Positions 1 to 9,781 of a stretch of 64,000 nucleotides of DNA are shown here, piece after piece (position 1 is the first letter of the stretch; each line of letters starts with the position of its first letter). The stretch is from SURF-21 sp964462595 (GTDB taxonomy: Bacteria > Actinomycetota > Geothermincolia > Geothermincolales > RBG-13-55-18), in NCBI GenBank assembly GCA_964462595.1, contig CAYWXM010000014.1, positions 25,009 through 89,008 of the forward strand, written 5' to 3'. Made by a program: the position numbers and the translations under genes. The notes beneath the pieces are model-generated. The model was given only the letters and a program-made list of their open reading frames with translations, made no database searches and was not told the origin of the DNA.

Positions 1-641
1 AGGTTGTTGATGAGGATATCGATGCTTACCAGAAATATCCATAGCGGAAGCAGCAGGTTGATAAAAGGCACGATGCTCGCGGCCACAAGCAGCGTGAGCC
101 CGATGGCCAGGCCGAGCAGAGCCAGCCAGCGGTATATGACCCCGGTGCGCATGGCGATGGTGGAGGCGGAGATGACGAACACCGCCGCCATCCTCATCGC
201 GAAGACGTTTAGCAGCGAAAAGGAAGCCTGGCTGCCGAAATCCCACAGCATTTTCTCCGCTGCCGTGCTGGGAGCTGAATCGAAGCTTGCCAGCAAAGCG
301 TCGGAAGCCGCTGTCGCAGCGAAGATCATGGCGATGAAAAGAAGGCCGCTGCCCAGGAACACGGTGGCGAAGAACCTGTCCTCCAGCTCACCTATGCGGT
401 CGCGGATCACGCCGATGAACCAGAGTAAGGCTATACCCGCGAAGGGTATCAGGTTGACGGCGACGACCACCGAAGTCCTGCGGCCGCCGTCGCTGAGCCA
501 TTGCCCGGCCTCGGCCGGGTCGGAAGACAGGGAGAGCCTGACGAGCACGATGCTGATGGCTAGAAGAACCGAGAAAAGGATGCCCGCGATGGCGGCGCCG
601 CGGGGCGCCCTGAGCCCCTTTTCACTCATCCCCTTTTGCAT
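1..641 (-). CDS. Integral membrane protein of unknown function (3' end outside window)
   Basis: An open frame runs leftward off the window edge, so the C-terminus is missing. From the ATG at 641 about 213 residues are visible, with roughly five hydrophobic helices. Examples are AAIAGILFSVLLAISIVLV near the N-terminus, VVVAVNLIPFAGIALLWFIG, and an IYRWLALLGLAIGLTL segment late. Between two helices lies a short acidic stretch, RDRIGELEDRFF. A G-rich ribosome site precedes the ATG at 641; a second in-frame ATG at 629 directly follows another GGGG run and is the alternative start. The gene diverges from the DUF389 gene at 912. I do not recognise the family. That it is a multi-span membrane protein is clear; any function would be a guess. 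Confidence 0.7.
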   Translation of the reverse strand, partial: MQKGMSEKGLRAPRGAAIAGILFSVLLAISIVLVRLSLSSDPAEAGQWLSDGGRRTSVVVAVNLIPFAGIALLWFIGVIRDRIGELEDRFFATVFLGSGLLFIAMIFAATAASDALLASFDSAPSTAAEKMLWDFGSQASFSLLNVFAMRMAAVFVISASTIAMRTGVIYRWLALLGLAIGLTLLVAASIVPFINLLLPLWIFLVSIDILINN

Positions 642-911
642 CGGCCCCCCTTTATATCGCTCTTCACTATGCTGTGCGGTCGTCCAGCCCGTAGCTCTCT
701 TCCATCCCTTCCTTCGTGTCCCGAACAGCCCCCACCGTGACAATGCTTGAGCGCTCCACCGCCTTCCCTCTGGCGCTGCCGGCGATTGGTGCTTGAGGAA
801 CTCATACATTTTAGCAATAATCTTCGTGACGGGGGAAACGGGAGCCTTTTCTTTATCCTGGAAGTGCCTGGGGCAGTTGGCCCGGGCACCATGTGCGCAG
901 AGGTGATCGTG

Positions 912-1916
912 ATGTCGAGGATCGGTGGTTTTCTGCACGGCGGCGAGGTTACCGCTGAAGATGTCGAGGTGCTGCAGGATAAACTGCTCTTCGATCGCCA
1001 CCCCCGGAGCGATCGCCTGTTGCGTTTTTTCATCCTGCTCCTACTCTCGGCCATTATCGCCACCTACGGCGTGGTGAGCGACTCGGTGGCCACGGTTATC
1101 GGCGCCATGATCGTGGCGCCTTTGATGACGCCGATTATGGCCGTTTCACTCAGTATCGTCAGCGGAGACCACCGCAACATCGTGCGCTCTTTGCTCATCG
1201 TCGCGGCGGGGACAGTAGCGGTGGTGGGCTTCGCTTTCGTCCTGGCGGAGGTGCTCAGGGGATCGGTGCAGATCGCGGACAATTCCCAGATAACCGCGCG
1301 CACTTCTCCGCGCCTCATCGATCTCATCATCGCCCTGGCTTCCGGTGCCGCGGGGGCTTTCGCCACCGGGCGCGAGGACGTTTCTGACGCGCTGCCTGGA
1401 GTAGCCATAGCGGTGTCCCTGGTGCCCCCGCTGGCGGTGGTGGGTATCTGCCTTTCCGCTGGAGTGTACAGGGATGCGCTCGGGGCGTTTATCCTCTTCC
1501 TCACCAACTTCCTGGCCATAGTCGTCGCGGGCCTGATCTTCTTCGCCATCATGGGCTACGGCGGGGCGGCTCTCGATCTCCAGGGCAGGAAGGCGAAGCG
1601 CTGGGCCACGCTGGTCGTCATCGGCGCCACGCTGATGGTCATGGCGCCGCTGGGCGTTACGACCCAAAGGGCCACCGCCGAGCACATCCTGCAGCAGCGG
1701 ACACTGGAGGAGACCGAGGATTGGCTCGAGGGAGCGCAATACAACGTGTACCTGGTCGAGGTGGACGGCCGCGGCGTCGATATCATCGTTGCCGGTGAAG
1801 GCGACCTCCCCCCGTTCGATGGCCTGCTCTCCGCGCTCCGCGAACGCGTGGGGGACATATCCGTTAATCTCAAGGTGGTCCCGGAGCGCACGTTAGAGGC
1901 GCGGACGGTAGAGTAA
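912..1916 (+). CDS. DUF389 family membrane protein
   Basis: About 334 residues. The hydrophobic core resembles the DUF389 family (TIGR00341 type): a soluble start, then LLRFFILLLLSAIIATYGVV, then the conserved stretch ATVIGAMIVAPLMTPIMAVS, then ALASGAAGAFAT and SLVPPLAVVGICLSAG. Family members are polytopic inner-membrane proteins without an established biochemical role. The C-terminus (about residues 265-330) is soluble. The reading frame is open from 747, but the ATG at 912 has a good GAGGTGA ribosome site at a suitable distance, and the upstream extension lacks family similarity. It stands alone, divergent from the gene to its left and converging on the arylsulfatase, whose stop lies 14 bases away. 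Confidence 0.82.
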   Translation: MSRIGGFLHGGEVTAEDVEVLQDKLLFDRHPRSDRLLRFFILLLLSAIIATYGVVSDSVATVIGAMIVAPLMTPIMAVSLSIVSGDHRNIVRSLLIVAAGTVAVVGFAFVLAEVLRGSVQIADNSQITARTSPRLIDLIIALASGAAGAFATGREDVSDALPGVAIAVSLVPPLAVVGICLSAGVYRDALGAFILFLTNFLAIVVAGLIFFAIMGYGGAALDLQGRKAKRWATLVVIGATLMVMAPLGVTTQRATAEHILQQRTLEETEDWLEGAQYNVYLVEVDGRGVDIIVAGEGDLPPFDGLLSALRERVGDISVNLKVVPERTLEARTVE

Positions 1917-1930
1917 CCTGCCTTGCACCG

Positions 1931-4261
1931 CTACTGGCGGTAGTTCGCCACTCGCGCCTCGCCCTCGGGGTCTATGTAACCCGGGCCTTCCAGCTCTATC
2001 TCCACCCTGCTGATGGTGCCCGTGAACTCGAAGGGGGGCCGGTACTCCGGCCACACCGCGGAGGTGGAGTCGGAGCCGATCTCCAGCCCCTCGACCATGG
2101 CGTAGACCGTCAGGTTGGTGTGAGGTATGTCGCCCCCTCCTACCTTGCGGCCGTCGATGAAAAGGGTAGCGGTGCCGGCGAAATCCTCCGTCCTGCGGAA
2201 CTCCACGCGCAGGGTCACGCTGCCGCTGGGGACCGGCTCACGCGAGGTGACCACGTAATGCTCGCGGGAAAGCCAGTTGGAGACGTAATGCAGCCTGCCG
2301 TCTTTTACGCACAGAGAATATCCCCCGTCGAGGCCCCCGTTGGAGATTATAACCCCCTCCGCTCCGCCCCGCGGTATCTCGACCTCGGCGGTGATGGCGT
2401 GGGAGCGGTTCCTGAGGTCGGGAGAACCCTGGCGCACCAGCCTCACCGGAGAGTGGTAGGTATAGGCTTCGCGTTCCTCGAAGGTATGCGGCCTCGGCGC
2501 CAGCATGCGCACCACTATGGAATCGTCCAGGGGAAGCACCTTGTACTTGCCGGCCTCCGCCCACCAGCGGTCGAGGAGTTCACGCACCTTCTCGGGGCGC
2601 TCCGCCGCAAGGTCGCGGACTTCGGAGAAGTCCTCGTCGATGTGATAGAGTTCCCACTCGTCTGCATCGAAGAAACCGTCGTGAGCCTCGTGGTCCATGA
2701 GGCTGAACGACCACCTGAAAGTCGGGGATATGTGGGCGGTCACCAGTTTCCAGCCTTCCGACCACAGGGCGCGGTGGCCCAGCATCTCGAAGTACTGCAC
2801 CTTCTTGGGGGTGGGGGCATCGGCGTCGGTGAGGCTGTAGGCCATGCTTTCGCCCTCCAGGGGCATCTGCGCGTAGCCGCGCACCTGCGCCGGCATCTCG
2901 ATGCCGATGGCTTCGAGCAGGGTGGGCATGACGTCGACCACGTGATGGAACTGGGAACGGATAGCGCCCCTGTCTTTTATGCGGGCCGGCCAGTGGATGA
3001 TGAGCGGGTCGCGGGTGCCGCCTTCGTGCACCATCTGCTTGTACCAGCGGTTGGGCGTGTTGCCGGCGCAGGCCCACCCCGTGGCGTAATGCGGATGGGT
3101 GGAGGGGCTTCCCCACTCGTCGATCCTCTCCAGCTTCTCGTCCAGGGTCTCGGGTGAGAGGTTGAAGAAGCTCATCTCCGATACCAGGCCTTCCGCTCCT
3201 CCCTCACCGCTGGCGCCGTTGTCGGAGAGAAAGATGACCACGGTGTTTTCCATCAAACCCGCGTGCTCCAGGAAATCCAGCACCCTTCCGATGTGGTGGT
3301 CGGTGTGGGAGAGGAAACCGGCATACACCTCCATCTGGCGCGCGTAGAGACGCTGCTCGTCCTGCGGGATCTCGCCCCATGCCCGCACGCCCGGGTTGCG
3401 CGGCGGCAGCTCGGTGCTCTCCGGGACTATGCCTATCTCCTTCTGCCTGCGCAGCGTCTTTTCGCGTATGATGTCCCAGCCGTCGTCGAAGCGGCCCCTG
3501 TATTTATCTATCCATTCCCTGGGAGCGTGATGGGGCGAGTGGGTCGCCCCGGGGGCGAAGAGCATGAAGAAGGGCTTGGACGGCGTCACCGCCTGCTGCT
3601 CGCTTACCCACTCGATGGCCCTGTCCGCCAGGTCCTCGGTGAGATGGTAACCCTCCTCCGGGCTGCGAGGCGGGTCCACCCTGTGGTTGTCGTGCCAGAG
3701 GTCGGGCTCCCACTGGTTGGTCTCTCCCATGAGGAAGCCGTAGTAGCGCTCGAAGCCCTGCCCCAGGGGCCAGCGGTCGTAGGGGCCGGAGGCGGTGATG
3801 TGCTCGGTGGGCGTGAGGTGCCACTTACCCAGGCACATGGTGTTGTAACCCCGCTCCACCAGGATGGCCGGCAGCATGGCCGCCTGCTTGGAGACGTGGC
3901 CGTTATAGCCGGGATACCCGTTGGGGAACTCCATGACCACGGCGGCTCCCACGCTGTGATGGTTGCGGCCGGTTAGCAGGCAGGCGCGGGTCGGCGTGCA
4001 CAGGGCGGTGGTATGGAAGTTGTTATAGCGCAATCCCCCGGCAGCCAGGCGGTCGATGTTAGGGGTCTCGATCAGCCCGCCCAGGCCGCCGAAGCATCCC
4101 ACCTGGGCGAAGCCGGTATCGTCGAGCACGATCATGAGGACGTTGGGAGCGCCATCCGGAGCCCGTGGGGGAACCGGCCAGGCCGGAACGGAATCCGCCT
4201 GGGTGCGCCCTATAACCCCCGGGAAAGGCTCGCCATCAGTATAAGACAGGTATTCGGACAC
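1931..4261 (-). CDS. Arylsulfatase, Cys-type (AtsA-like)
   Basis: Large sulfatase of about 776 residues, similar in size to mycobacterial AtsA. It hydrolyses sulfate esters with a formylglycine made from a cysteine. The cysteine is in CTPTRACLLTGR (about residues 88-99), which fits the CxPxR sulfatase signature. Metal-binding aspartates sit in MIVLDDTGFAQ near residue 47, and VVIFLSDNGASGEGGAEG supplies the second metal-binding Asp-Asn pair. The C-terminal 200 residues look beta-rich, as in large arylsulfatases. No signal peptide is visible, so the location is uncertain. The frame is open to a GTG at 4270, but the GTG at 4261 has GGGAGGTG at proper spacing and is preferred. It is the last gene of a minus-strand run behind the alkylsulfatase (26-base gap), and a formylglycine-generating maturase is encoded at 11092-12390. 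Confidence 0.88.
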   Translation of the reverse strand: MSEYLSYTDGEPFPGVIGRTQADSVPAWPVPPRAPDGAPNVLMIVLDDTGFAQVGCFGGLGGLIETPNIDRLAAGGLRYNNFHTTALCTPTRACLLTGRNHHSVGAAVVMEFPNGYPGYNGHVSKQAAMLPAILVERGYNTMCLGKWHLTPTEHITASGPYDRWPLGQGFERYYGFLMGETNQWEPDLWHDNHRVDPPRSPEEGYHLTEDLADRAIEWVSEQQAVTPSKPFFMLFAPGATHSPHHAPREWIDKYRGRFDDGWDIIREKTLRRQKEIGIVPESTELPPRNPGVRAWGEIPQDEQRLYARQMEVYAGFLSHTDHHIGRVLDFLEHAGLMENTVVIFLSDNGASGEGGAEGLVSEMSFFNLSPETLDEKLERIDEWGSPSTHPHYATGWACAGNTPNRWYKQMVHEGGTRDPLIIHWPARIKDRGAIRSQFHHVVDVMPTLLEAIGIEMPAQVRGYAQMPLEGESMAYSLTDADAPTPKKVQYFEMLGHRALWSEGWKLVTAHISPTFRWSFSLMDHEAHDGFFDADEWELYHIDEDFSEVRDLAAERPEKVRELLDRWWAEAGKYKVLPLDDSIVVRMLAPRPHTFEEREAYTYHSPVRLVRQGSPDLRNRSHAITAEVEIPRGGAEGVIISNGGLDGGYSLCVKDGRLHYVSNWLSREHYVVTSREPVPSGSVTLRVEFRRTEDFAGTATLFIDGRKVGGGDIPHTNLTVYAMVEGLEIGSDSTSAVWPEYRPPFEFTGTISRVEIELEGPGYIDPEGEARVANYRQ

Positions 4262-4287
4262 GGTCTGCACCTCCCGTCACACGGTCT

Positions 4288-6192
4288 CTACGGAGTGACT
4301 ATATTGAACAAGGGATCGAATTCGTCCATGAGGCCGAACAGCTCTGCCAGCTTGCCGGCGTCGCCCCCGATGCTTATCTCGCCGGACGAGAGCTTTTCCT
4401 GCACGGTGGACCGCTGCATGAGGATGTCGTCCAGTGCCGCCCGGCTGAGCGTGAGCACGGCATCGCAAGTTTTCAACGGCTTGCCGTCGCTGTAGTTCAG
4501 GACCCCGTTCTCCACCGTAAGCAGGTACTGCTGCCCGGTGTCGGTGAGATCGAACCCGATGCCGATCGAAAGGCCCTCGGCTTTGGGCCCGTTGAGACGC
4601 ACGGCCATGTAATCGAAGATCAGCTCCATGCTCATGGCCGCTATCACGTCTCCGCGGCTCATGGAGGGCGCATCCGTATGGACGACGCCGTCGCGCAGTT
4701 CCTTAGCGCCGGTGAGGTAAAAATTGCGCCATGGGCCTGACTCCGCCTGGTAGCCGAGCTGTTCGAGGGCGTCCGCCTGCAGCTCGCGGGCCTCCCGGTT
4801 GCCCGGCTTGGCGAAGACGAGGTGGTTGACCACCTCGGCGACCCAGCGGTACTCCCCCTTTTCGTACGCTTCCCTCGCCCTGGACAGGACGGATTCCGCG
4901 CCCCCCATATATTCCACGTACCGCTTGCCGGCCTCCTCCGGGGGCAGGGGGTGCAGGTGGGCGGGATTGCCGTCGAACCATCCCAGGTATCTCTGGTAGA
5001 TCGCCTTGGCGTCGTGGCTGACCGAACCGTAATAACCGCGGTTATACCACTCGTGGGCCAGCTCGGCGGGCAGCTCGATGACCTCGGCTATCTCGAGCAT
5101 GGTAAGGCCGTGGTTCGCGAGTCGCAGCACCTCGTCGTGAAGGTATTTGTACATATCCCGCTGTTTCTCGAGGAACTTCAGGCAGCTGTCGTGCCCCCAG
5201 GTGGGCCAGTGGTGTCCGGCGAACACCACCTCGGTCTCGTCTCCGAAGAGGTCGATAGCCTCGTTGACGTAATGAGCCCATGCCTTGGCGTCCCTTACCT
5301 TGGCGCCGCGCAGGGTATACAGGTTGTGCAGGTTATGGGTGCAGTTCTCCGCGATGCACAGGGCCTTGAACTGGGGAACATGGAAATGCATCTCGGAGGG
5401 GGCCTCGGTGTCCGGCGCGAGCTGGAAGACGATACTGACCCCGTCTACGGTAAGCTCCGTCGGGGTCTTGGCGATGATGACCGTGGGCTCGATGAGGGTG
5501 GTGGTGCCCGACGATGTCGTCTTGCCCAGTCCGCCGTCCACCTGTCCCCTGGGGCCCTTGGGCAGCAGGTTGCCGTACATGTAGGCCGCCCGGCGGCTCA
5601 TGGCATGGCCGGCCATGACGTTCTCGCTCACCGCCGCTTCCGTGAAACCCTCCGGCGCGATGACCATGACCTTTCCCGCTTTTGCGTCCTCCTCGGATAT
5701 GACGCCTTTAACTCCCCCCCAGTGGTCGACATGGCTGTGGGTGTATATCACCGCCACCACGGGTTTTTCGCCCAGATGGTCATATACCAGGCGCATGGAA
5801 GCCTCGGCGCATTCGGCGGAGATGAGCGGGTCGACGACGATATAGCCGGTGTCGGTCTCTATGACGCTCATCACCGAGAGGTCGTAACCGCGTACCTGGT
5901 AGATGCGGTCGACCACCTTGAACAGCCCGTGGAACATGTTCAGGCGCGACTGCCGCCACAGGCTGGGGTTCACGGTGGGGGGCGGGACCTCCTCCGAGAG
6001 GAAGGAATACTGGTTCAGGTCCCATACGGTTCTGCCCTCGGAGTCCTGGACGATGGGGGGGTCCAGGCTGGCGATGAAACCTCTCTGGGCCGCTTCCCAG
6101 TCGCTGTCGTCCTTCCAGTCAAGGTGCGCGTTTTCCGATACATGCCGGTTGGCCTCCTCCGTGAAGCCGGTGGCGTCCCTGGGTTCGTACAT
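4288..6192 (-). CDS. MBL-fold linear alkylsulfatase (SdsA1-like)
   Basis: About 634 residues, the usual length of SdsA1/YjcS alkylsulfatases, which hydrolyse alkyl sulfates to alcohol and sulfate using two zinc ions. The metallo-beta-lactamase metal motif is THSHVDHWGG, with His152, His154, Asp156 and His157 in this numbering. Further likely ligands lie in ENCTHNLHNL and FAGHHWPTWG. After the MBL domain comes an alpha-helical dimerisation region with a tetratricopeptide-like character (YEKGEYRWVAEVVNHLVFAKPGN and following). The last 120 residues form an SCP2-like lipid-binding domain. The start is ATG at 6192 because AGGAAGGAGG lies just upstream; the frame extends to 6246 without a better site. 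It lies 73 bases after the SulP gene and 26 before the arylsulfatase on the same strand, suggesting one operon for sulfate ester use. Confidence 0.9.
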   Translation of the reverse strand: MYEPRDATGFTEEANRHVSENAHLDWKDDSDWEAAQRGFIASLDPPIVQDSEGRTVWDLNQYSFLSEEVPPPTVNPSLWRQSRLNMFHGLFKVVDRIYQVRGYDLSVMSVIETDTGYIVVDPLISAECAEASMRLVYDHLGEKPVVAVIYTHSHVDHWGGVKGVISEEDAKAGKVMVIAPEGFTEAAVSENVMAGHAMSRRAAYMYGNLLPKGPRGQVDGGLGKTTSSGTTTLIEPTVIIAKTPTELTVDGVSIVFQLAPDTEAPSEMHFHVPQFKALCIAENCTHNLHNLYTLRGAKVRDAKAWAHYVNEAIDLFGDETEVVFAGHHWPTWGHDSCLKFLEKQRDMYKYLHDEVLRLANHGLTMLEIAEVIELPAELAHEWYNRGYYGSVSHDAKAIYQRYLGWFDGNPAHLHPLPPEEAGKRYVEYMGGAESVLSRAREAYEKGEYRWVAEVVNHLVFAKPGNREARELQADALEQLGYQAESGPWRNFYLTGAKELRDGVVHTDAPSMSRGDVIAAMSMELIFDYMAVRLNGPKAEGLSIGIGFDLTDTGQQYLLTVENGVLNYSDGKPLKTCDAVLTLSRAALDDILMQRSTVQEKLSSGEISIGGDAGKLAELFGLMDEFDPLFNIVTP

Positions 6193-6265
6193 CACGATCC
6201 TCCTTCCTATCGGCATGGTCTCCGTGCCTGTGCCGGGTTCTGCCACATATGGTTACGGTCCTCTT

Positions 6266-7972
6266 TCACCGTTTGTCCAAGAAAGCCTTGACGGCGTCAT
6301 CGATGGTGGGGAAGACGCGCTCCTTGCCCACCGCATCCACCACGCCCATGGCGCGCATTGCCTCCAGCGTCGGGGCATGCACCCTGGCCAGCGAGAGCGC
6401 TACACTTTTTTTGGCGAGCCCCGATTGGAGCTCGATCAGCTTGTCCGCCGCGGTGGTGTCGATATCGAACACGTCCTCCCCGTCCACGATCACCGCCCTC
6501 GGGCTCGGCTCGGCCTCCTCCACAAGGCGCATGATCCGATCGCAGAACTCGTCCGCGTTGGAGAAGATGAGCGGCGCGTCGAACCGGAAGACGATAAGCT
6601 CGGGATGGATGGGATGGTAATCGGGATGTTCCTTCAGGTCACCGTAGCGGGTGCCGCTGTCGTCCACGCCGAGCACCGCCCAGTGCGGGCTGCTGGCGCG
6701 CTCGATGAAGAGCACCAGGGAGAGCAGCACGCCGATGAGTATGCCCTCCAGGAGGCCGAAGAGAAGCACCCCCAGGAATGCGGAGAATGCCAGCAGGAAG
6801 TCCACCTTCCTTACGCGATATAGGCGCCGCAGCTCCTTGAAACGTATGAGCCTGGCCACCGCATGGATGACCACGGCGGCCAGCGTGGCCTCGGGCAGGT
6901 ACTTGAACAATCCGGCCAGGAAGAGGATGGTCAGCAAGGCCATGGCGGAACAGAAGACCATGGCCAGCTCCGTCTTCCCCCCCGCCGCGTCGCCCGCCGC
7001 GGTCTTGGAGACGCTGCCGGTGACCGCGAAACCCTGGAAGAGCCCGGACCCCAGGTTGGCCATACCGTAGGACACCATCTCCAGGTTGGGGTCCAGGCGG
7101 TAACCGTACTTAGTGGAATATACCTTGGCCGTGGCCAGCGACTCGGCGAAGACCAGTATCACCAGTCCCAGGGCGCCCGGAAGAAGCCCCGAGATATCTT
7201 TCAGGCCCACCCCCCCGAGGGACCACCCCGGCATCCCGGAGGGAACGTCGCCCACGATGGAGATGCCGTACTCCGCGAAGCCGAGGATGCCGGAGAGGAT
7301 TATCGCCAGCACGAGGATAGTCAGAGCGGCAGGCAGCTTGGGAACGAAACGGTGGAGCAGGAAGAGGAGGATCAGGCAGGAGGCACCCACCGCCAGGGTG
7401 TTCCAGGACCAGCTTCCGGCCTGGCGGAGCATGTCGGCGAATTCCGCGAACGTGTTGCCTCCCTCGGCGGATATGCCCAGGACCTTGTCCAGTTGCCCTA
7501 CGGCGATGAAGATGGCCGCCCCGACGATGAAACCCGAGAGTACCGGTTCGGCGAAGAACTTGGCCAGGAAGCCCATACGGGCCAGGCCGAGCACGACCAT
7601 GATCACGCCGACCATGAGGGCCAGGGTTATGGTGAGGGCCAGGTAGCGGTCCGGGTCCCCGCCGGCCGCCAGGGGCGCGACCACCGCTGCGGATACCGCC
7701 GCACCCTCCGCGCTGGGGCCGAACACCATCTGGCGCGACGAGCCGAACAGCGCGTAGGCGAGCAGCGCGAAGGGCGCCGCGTACAGGCCGTACTGCACCG
7801 GCACTCCCGCGATACCCGCGTAGGCCAGCGCCTCGGGTATCAGCAGGGCCCACACGGTGAGAGCGGCTACGATATCGCCGCTGAGCCACTTGCGCTCGTA
7901 GGACGGAAGCCAGGCGGCGATGGGGATATGCTTTTTCCATGCGCCAGAGCGGGAAACGCCTCCCCCTGCCAT
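6266..7972 (-). CDS. SulP family anion permease with STAS domain
   Basis: 568 residues. SulP proteins are membrane carriers for sulfate, bicarbonate or other anions. The N-terminal signature is present (WLSGDIVAALTVWALLIPEALAYAGIAGVPVQYGLYAA). Ten or more hydrophobic helices span about residues 25-430, and a STAS domain follows (about 450-565, with AVIVDGEDVFDIDTTAADKL). The start ATG at 7972 is preceded by GGAGG at good spacing. It leads the SulP, alkylsulfatase, arylsulfatase run. From that context I infer transport of sulfate released or needed by these enzymes, but SulP specificity cannot be read from sequence alone. A paralogue is at 12583-14301. Confidence 0.88.
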   Translation of the reverse strand: MAGGGVSRSGAWKKHIPIAAWLPSYERKWLSGDIVAALTVWALLIPEALAYAGIAGVPVQYGLYAAPFALLAYALFGSSRQMVFGPSAEGAAVSAAVVAPLAAGGDPDRYLALTITLALMVGVIMVVLGLARMGFLAKFFAEPVLSGFIVGAAIFIAVGQLDKVLGISAEGGNTFAEFADMLRQAGSWSWNTLAVGASCLILLFLLHRFVPKLPAALTILVLAIILSGILGFAEYGISIVGDVPSGMPGWSLGGVGLKDISGLLPGALGLVILVFAESLATAKVYSTKYGYRLDPNLEMVSYGMANLGSGLFQGFAVTGSVSKTAAGDAAGGKTELAMVFCSAMALLTILFLAGLFKYLPEATLAAVVIHAVARLIRFKELRRLYRVRKVDFLLAFSAFLGVLLFGLLEGILIGVLLSLVLFIERASSPHWAVLGVDDSGTRYGDLKEHPDYHPIHPELIVFRFDAPLIFSNADEFCDRIMRLVEEAEPSPRAVIVDGEDVFDIDTTAADKLIELQSGLAKKSVALSLARVHAPTLEAMRAMGVVDAVGKERVFPTIDDAVKAFLDKR

Positions 7973-8167
7973 TGCGACCTCCTAAAACCGCCCCGCTGAA
8001 ACCAAATCATGTCAGCAAGGTAGAGCAGTAACAACCCCTTCCCGCCTGGATCCCGAGCGGGGTCGCAGACTTATCAGATCACGCCGTGCAAGACAGGACG
8101 CTCCACGACGGGTGATCGTACATCCCGTCCGGGAGCACCCTTGAACGGTTTTGCCGTCTTCACTCCG

Positions 8168-9781
8168 CTAGACCGACGCGCCTCCCTTCACCTGGATGCG
8201 CGGCGGGTACTTCTTGAACGTCGCCATGTGCTGGGCGTTGATCCCCGATATCACCGGCAGGAGCACCAGCTTGCGGATGGTGAAAGAATGCTCTTCCTTG
8301 GGATCGAGGAAGAGATTGAAAGTCTTCCCATATGTGTACTGCACTGTATGGCCGGAGAAGCCGCCCGGGGTCACGGTGTCGTGGATGTCGATCTCGGTCG
8401 CGCAAGTCATCAGCTTGTAGCCCCCCATGCGGATGCCGGAGTGCTGGTCGAGCAGCCAGGCGTGCACCGCGATGCGGTTGGAAGACCAGGCCGGGTCCAT
8501 GGCCCAATAGGTATCCTCCGGTACGGGCGGAGCCAGCAGGAAGCCGCGCTGGTCCACCCCGTCGATGTAGCGGTCCTCGGGCAGGTCCTCGACCCCGGCC
8601 AGGGCGCAGAAGGTAGGCAGGAGGTCGCAGAAGTCGAAGAGGCCGTCGCTGGTGCGCCCCTCCTCTATCATGCCCTTCCAGTAGAAGATGCCGGGCACGC
8701 GTATTCCGCCCTCCCAGGTGGTGCCCTTGGAGCCGCGGAAGGGGGTGTAGGAGCTGTCCGGCCAGCTCTCCATCTCCGGGCCGTTGTCGGAGGTCACGAA
8801 GATGAGGGTGTTCTCGAGCTGCCCGGTCTCCTCCAGGGCGCGGAAGAGGCGCCCGAAGATGTCGTCGCACTCCACCAGCACATCGTGGAAGGGGTACTTG
8901 GCTCGCGACTTGCCCTTGAAGCTGTCCGGCGGGTAGTTGTCGAAGTGGCAGCCGCGGGTGCCGTGGTAGAGGAACCAGGGCTGGCCTGCTCCCGCCATCT
9001 CGCGGATGAACTTCTCGGAGTAGCCGGCCCACTTCTCGTCCAGGTCCTTGACCGTTTCCAGGTCGATCTCCTCCTGCTCGATCTCCGGGACGTCGAACTG
9101 CCCCGCCTTGGCCAGGATGTTGTGCTTGTTGAACTTCATCTTCATGACCATCTGAAAAACGAAGGGATCATTCACTATCTCCGGGTAGAAGTAGTTGTCG
9201 CGCCACTCGGTATACATATCTGAGACACCGTAGAAGCCGTAGAATTCGTCGAAGCCCTTGTTCTGCGGCACCGACTCGGCGTTCTCGCCGCAGTGCCACT
9301 TGCCCACGGCGCGGGTGGCGTAGCCCGCCTGCTTGAGCAGCTCCGGCAGGGTCACCTCTTCCTGCAGTCCGCCAGGCTGACCGTACATGGGCGGGGTGAG
9401 GATGCCGTGGCGGATGGGCAGGCGCCCGGTCATGATGGTGGCGCGGGAGGGCGAGCAGCTGGGCTGGGAATAACATGAGGTGAGCTTGAGCCCCTCCGCC
9501 GCCAGTTTGTCGAAGTTGGGTGTGGGAGCGCCCCGCAGGTGGCCTCCGCCGAAGCATCCGAAGTCCCCCCAGCCCACGTCGTCCAGTAAATAGATGAGGA
9601 AGTTGGGTTTTTTACCCGTCTTCTTCTCCAGGTCGGCGAGCTTACCCTCCGCCGCCTTCAGCCATTCCGGGTGCAGCATGCGCGGCTCGCGGTTTTCGGC
9701 GTAATTGTCGATGGTGCCGCCCACGATGCGTTCGCCGCCGTCCGGTGGGATAGCCCCGCAGTCGATCCAGTGCTCAGCCAT
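8168..9781 (-). CDS. Arylsulfatase, Cys-type
   Basis: Sulfatase of 537 residues. The modifiable cysteine is Cys109 in CSPSRATIMTGR, a textbook CxPxR signature. Upstream FLIYLLDDVGWGDFGCFGGG carries the metal-binding aspartates, and LIFVTSDNGPEMESWP gives the second Asp-Asn pair. TWEGGIRVPGIFYWKG is the usual glycine-rich segment before the C-terminal subdomain. No signal peptide is visible. The ATG at 9781 has AGGAGG seven bases upstream. Sequence and architecture differ clearly from the 776-residue arylsulfatase at 1931, so the two probably act on different substrates. It is transcribed toward the SulP gene with a 195-base gap, so it could be in the same transcript or have its own unit. Maturation probably depends on the radical-SAM enzyme encoded upstream on the same strand. 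Confidence 0.88.
   Translation of the reverse strand: MAEHWIDCGAIPPDGGERIVGGTIDNYAENREPRMLHPEWLKAAEGKLADLEKKTGKKPNFLIYLLDDVGWGDFGCFGGGHLRGAPTPNFDKLAAEGLKLTSCYSQPSCSPSRATIMTGRLPIRHGILTPPMYGQPGGLQEEVTLPELLKQAGYATRAVGKWHCGENAESVPQNKGFDEFYGFYGVSDMYTEWRDNYFYPEIVNDPFVFQMVMKMKFNKHNILAKAGQFDVPEIEQEEIDLETVKDLDEKWAGYSEKFIREMAGAGQPWFLYHGTRGCHFDNYPPDSFKGKSRAKYPFHDVLVECDDIFGRLFRALEETGQLENTLIFVTSDNGPEMESWPDSSYTPFRGSKGTTWEGGIRVPGIFYWKGMIEEGRTSDGLFDFCDLLPTFCALAGVEDLPEDRYIDGVDQRGFLLAPPVPEDTYWAMDPAWSSNRIAVHAWLLDQHSGIRMGGYKLMTCATEIDIHDTVTPGGFSGHTVQYTYGKTFNLFLDPKEEHSFTIRKLVLLPVISGINAQHMATFKKYPPRIQVKGGASV

Noticed and set aside
4822..6291. 489-codon frame opposite the alkylsulfatase gene
   Set aside because: It mirrors a gene with clear catalytic motifs and good ribosome sites; its own protein has no recognisable domain and is a high-GC shadow.
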